From Kiritimatiellales bacterium (lineage in GTDB: Bacteria > Verrucomicrobiota > Kiritimatiellia > Kiritimatiellales > Pontiellaceae): 6,950 bases of DNA. Shown here piece after piece: positions 5,243 through 6,950 of the stretch. A program made the translations under genes and the position numbers. The DNA is taken from NCBI GenBank assembly GCA_030630445.1, contig DAOVNC010000189.1:1-6950 (forward strand). The letters are read 5' to 3'. Every line of letters begins with the position of its first letter. The first letter of the stretch is position 1. The notes under the pieces are model-generated. The model did no database searches. It had not been told where the DNA came from and saw nothing but the letters and a program-made list of their open reading frames with translations.

Positions 5243-6950
5243 ATGCAACCTCGCAAAGCGAGCCACTACGTGGCAACTACCCAGCATAGAATGAAACCTA
5301 CAGCCCCCATCTCTTCGCAAACTATTTTCGCTATTCTTTGCCTCGCGCTACTAGGCGCCCCACTCACCACCCGCGCCGGCACGGTTGGCGACTTTCGCAT
5401 CTCCTCGGACGGCTCGACCATCAGCATCGATGCCTACTATGGTTCCGGAGGTGCGGTGGATATCCCCGACACGATTAATGGCCTTCCCGTTACCACCATC
5501 GGAAATTATGCATTCCGAGAGCAACTCAGCGTGACCAGCGTCACGATTCCCGACAGTGTCACCCGAATCTGGAACGATGCGTTCGATGGTTGCACCAACC
5601 TGACCAGTGTAACGATGGGAAACGGCGTCACTAGCTGCGGTCAAAATACGTTCCGTAACTGCTCCAGCCTTACCAGAGTCTCATTGTCCAATAGCTTAGC
5701 ATACTTAGGCAGATATTCATTTATCAACTGCAAGAGTCTAACGAGCATTACGATTCCCGACAGCGTCATCAGCATCGGAACTCTGACGTTCTATGGTTGC
5801 ACTAGCCTGACGACCGTTACGATTCCCGATAACGTCACTAGCTTAGGAGATAATGCGTTCTCATCCTGTACCAGCCTGACAAACATCATGATTGGCAACG
5901 CCGTCACTAGCATCGAGTACAATACGTTCTTGAACTGCACCAATCTGACAAGCGCCACGATTGGCAGCAGCGTTAACGATATCGACTATAATGCGTTCGT
6001 TGGTTGCACCAGTTTGACCGAAATATCGGTAGCGATGAGCAATTCTACCTATAGCAGCATAGGGGGCGTCGTATTCGACAAGAGTCAGACCACCCTAATC
6101 CAATTTCCGAAAGGTCTGTCCGGTAGCTACACGATCCCCAGCAGCGTAACCAGCATCGCATACGGTGCGTTCCGGCTCTGCACTCAGCTGACCAGCGTCA
6201 CGATCCCTGACAGTGTCACCAGCACCTGCCCTGGTTCATTCCCTGCTACGTTTTCTGGTTGCTCTAGCTTGGCCAACGTTATGTTTGGAAGTAGTGTAAA
6301 CGAAATAGAATCTAGCATGTTTTCGGGCTGTACGAGTTTGGTTGAGATGGTAGTGTCTCCCAGCAATCCCACCTATAGCAGCATAGGGGGAGTCTTGTTC
6401 AACAAGAGCCAAGCCACGCTCCTCCTGTGCCCGCAAGGTTTGGTCGGCAATTATACGATCCCCGACGATGTCACCAGCATTGGTGAATATGCGTTCTATA
6501 AGTGCGTCGGTCTGACAAGCATCACGATCTCCGATGATGTCACCAGCATCGGTCAAAATGCGTTCGGTTTCTGTACAAGCCTGACCAGTTTCACGATCCC
6601 CGACAGCGTCACCAGCATCGATAATTATGCATTCTATTACTGTACAAGCCTGACTAGTTGCACGATCCCCGACAGCGTCACCAGCATCGGCCAATATGCG
6701 TTCAAGAAATGCGCCAGCTTAGCCAACGTCACAATCTCCGATAATGTGACTCACATCGAAACCGAGACGTTCATGGAATGCATCGGCTTGACCAACATCA
6801 CGATTGGCCTCAACGTCACCCATTTCGGATCCTCTGCGTTTGAATCCTGCACCAGCCTGACCAGCGTCACGATCCCCGACAGCGTCACCTACATCGGAAC
6901 CTTTACGTTCAAGAATTGCACCAATCTAACCAACGTCACGATCCCCAACA
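5243..6950 (+). CDS. Secreted BspA-type leucine-rich-repeat protein (C-terminus cut by window edge)
   Basis: The frame opens at 5243 and runs 569 codons off the right edge without a stop. The N-terminus has basic residues (R4, K5, R16, K18), a hydrophobic core at about 27-41 (TIFAILCLALLGAPL) and a likely signal-peptidase I site after TTRA (residue 45). No lipobox is seen. Residues 46-96 form a cap (GDFRISSDGSTISI ... IPDTINGLPVTTIGNYAF). From residue 97 come about 18 repeats, mostly 23 residues long, of the pattern LTSVTIPDSVTSIG--AF--CTS, the LRR_5/TpLRR class named for Tannerella BspA and Treponema proteins. Most repeats have one cysteine near position 21. Two 58-residue units (258-315 and 366-423) carry a YSSIGGV-F-KSQ-TL insertion. 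Such proteins are exported and in some species bind host or surface ligands; the ligand here is unknown. Anchoring or sorting signals would be at the missing C-terminus. Class assignment is secure, biological role is not. Confidence 0.93.
   Translation, partial: MQPRKASHYVATTQHRMKPTAPISSQTIFAILCLALLGAPLTTRAGTVGDFRISSDGSTISIDAYYGSGGAVDIPDTINGLPVTTIGNYAFREQLSVTSVTIPDSVTRIWNDAFDGCTNLTSVTMGNGVTSCGQNTFRNCSSLTRVSLSNSLAYLGRYSFINCKSLTSITIPDSVISIGTLTFYGCTSLTTVTIPDNVTSLGDNAFSSCTSLTNIMIGNAVTSIEYNTFLNCTNLTSATIGSSVNDIDYNAFVGCTSLTEISVAMSNSTYSSIGGVVFDKSQTTLIQFPKGLSGSYTIPSSVTSIAYGAFRLCTQLTSVTIPDSVTSTCPGSFPATFSGCSSLANVMFGSSVNEIESSMFSGCTSLVEMVVSPSNPTYSSIGGVLFNKSQATLLLCPQGLVGNYTIPDDVTSIGEYAFYKCVGLTSITISDDVTSIGQNAFGFCTSLTSFTIPDSVTSIDNYAFYYCTSLTSCTIPDSVTSIGQYAFKKCASLANVTISDNVTHIETETFMECIGLTNITIGLNVTHFGSSAFESCTSLTSVTIPDSVTYIGTFTFKNCTNLTNVTIPN
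5250..5273 (+). other. Two adjacent small hairpins at the start of the LRR gene
   Basis: CTCGC-AAA-GCGAG (5250-5262) and CCAC-TAC-GTGG (5263-5273) abut directly. They lie just inside the coding region from 5243, between that ATG and the second in-frame ATG at 5291. The second one contains CACTACG, the reverse complement of the heptamer after nadE (5088-5094). In RNA they could influence translation initiation, but stems of five and four base pairs are modest. Confidence 0.35.
5531..6950 (+). repeat. 69-bp tandem coding repeats of the LRR protein
   Basis: Units of 69 bases begin at 5531, 5600, 5669, 5738, 5807, 5876 and 5945. Longer units of 174 bases begin at 6014 and 6338, an 81-base unit begins at 6188, and a 69-base unit at 6269. 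Regular 69-base units resume at 6512, 6581, 6650, 6719, 6788 and 6857, with a partial unit from 6926. The best-conserved DNA encodes TIPDSVTSI. Conservation is patchy between copies, suggesting old duplication plus divergence, with the closest copies at 6512-6718 and 6857 onward. Confidence 0.9.
6014..6511 (+). repeat. Higher-order repeat block with two insertion-bearing LRR units
   Basis: The two 58-residue units start 324 bases apart. They share an exact 20-base match (6047-6066 and 6371-6390) encoding part of TYSSIGG, and both continue as VLF/VVF, KSQ, TL, then a TIP-type LRR strand. Between them lie one 27-residue and one 23-residue ordinary repeat. This suggests duplication of a block of about 108 residues, although such insertion units are also a recurring element of BspA-type proteins in general. 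Confidence 0.65.

Noticed and set aside
6236..6694. Long minus-strand reading frame with repeated DAGD-VGDR units
   Set aside because: It is the antisense shadow of the 69-bp LRR coding repeats; its periodicity follows from the sense strand and it has no independent start signals.
5531..6950. CRISPR-like or satellite repeats
   Set aside because: The 69-base units are an open reading frame encoding a known LRR protein class.

Overview
The window is a moderately GC-rich bacterial chromosomal segment holding four well-recognised housekeeping genes and the start of a large secreted repeat protein. The protein families, and especially the BspA-type leucine-rich-repeat protein with an N-terminal cap of the 'IPDTINGLPVTTIG' type, fit the Verrucomicrobiota/Kiritimatiellota/Lentisphaerota side of the PVC group. 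That placement is an inference from general familiarity with such proteins and is not proven here.

Layout. Positions 1-1045 (minus strand) encode HemW, a radical-SAM protein, cut off at its C-terminus by the window edge. A 58-base divergent gap separates it from tlyA (1104-1835, plus), a 2'-O-rRNA methyltransferase of the TlyA/hemolysin family. After a 98-base gap with a promoter-like sequence comes guaB (1934-3418), IMP dehydrogenase. A 66-base gap made almost entirely of degenerate 7-base repeats leads into nadE (3485-5086), glutamine-dependent NAD synthetase. A 156-base gap, more AT-rich by eye, then precedes a secreted leucine-rich-repeat protein (5243 to beyond 6950), which begins with a signal peptide and contains about 18 repeats before running off the window.

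How the genes relate. GuaB consumes NAD+ on the route to GMP, and NadE makes NAD+, so the two adjacent genes share a cofactor; whether they are co-transcribed is not shown. TlyA modifies rRNA and HemW concerns haem handling, so the four housekeeping genes look like a loose core-metabolism cluster and not one pathway. The LRR gene is unrelated in function, has its own strong ribosome-binding site and looks separately expressed.

The most unusual feature is non-coding. Short arrays with 7-base periodicity appear three times in under 1.7 kb: filling the guaB-nadE gap in two opposed orientations, inside nadE at the linker between its two enzyme domains, and directly after the nadE stop codon. I see no phage, CRISPR, toxin-antitoxin, defence or insertion-sequence genes, no tRNA or rRNA, and no convincing new multigene system.
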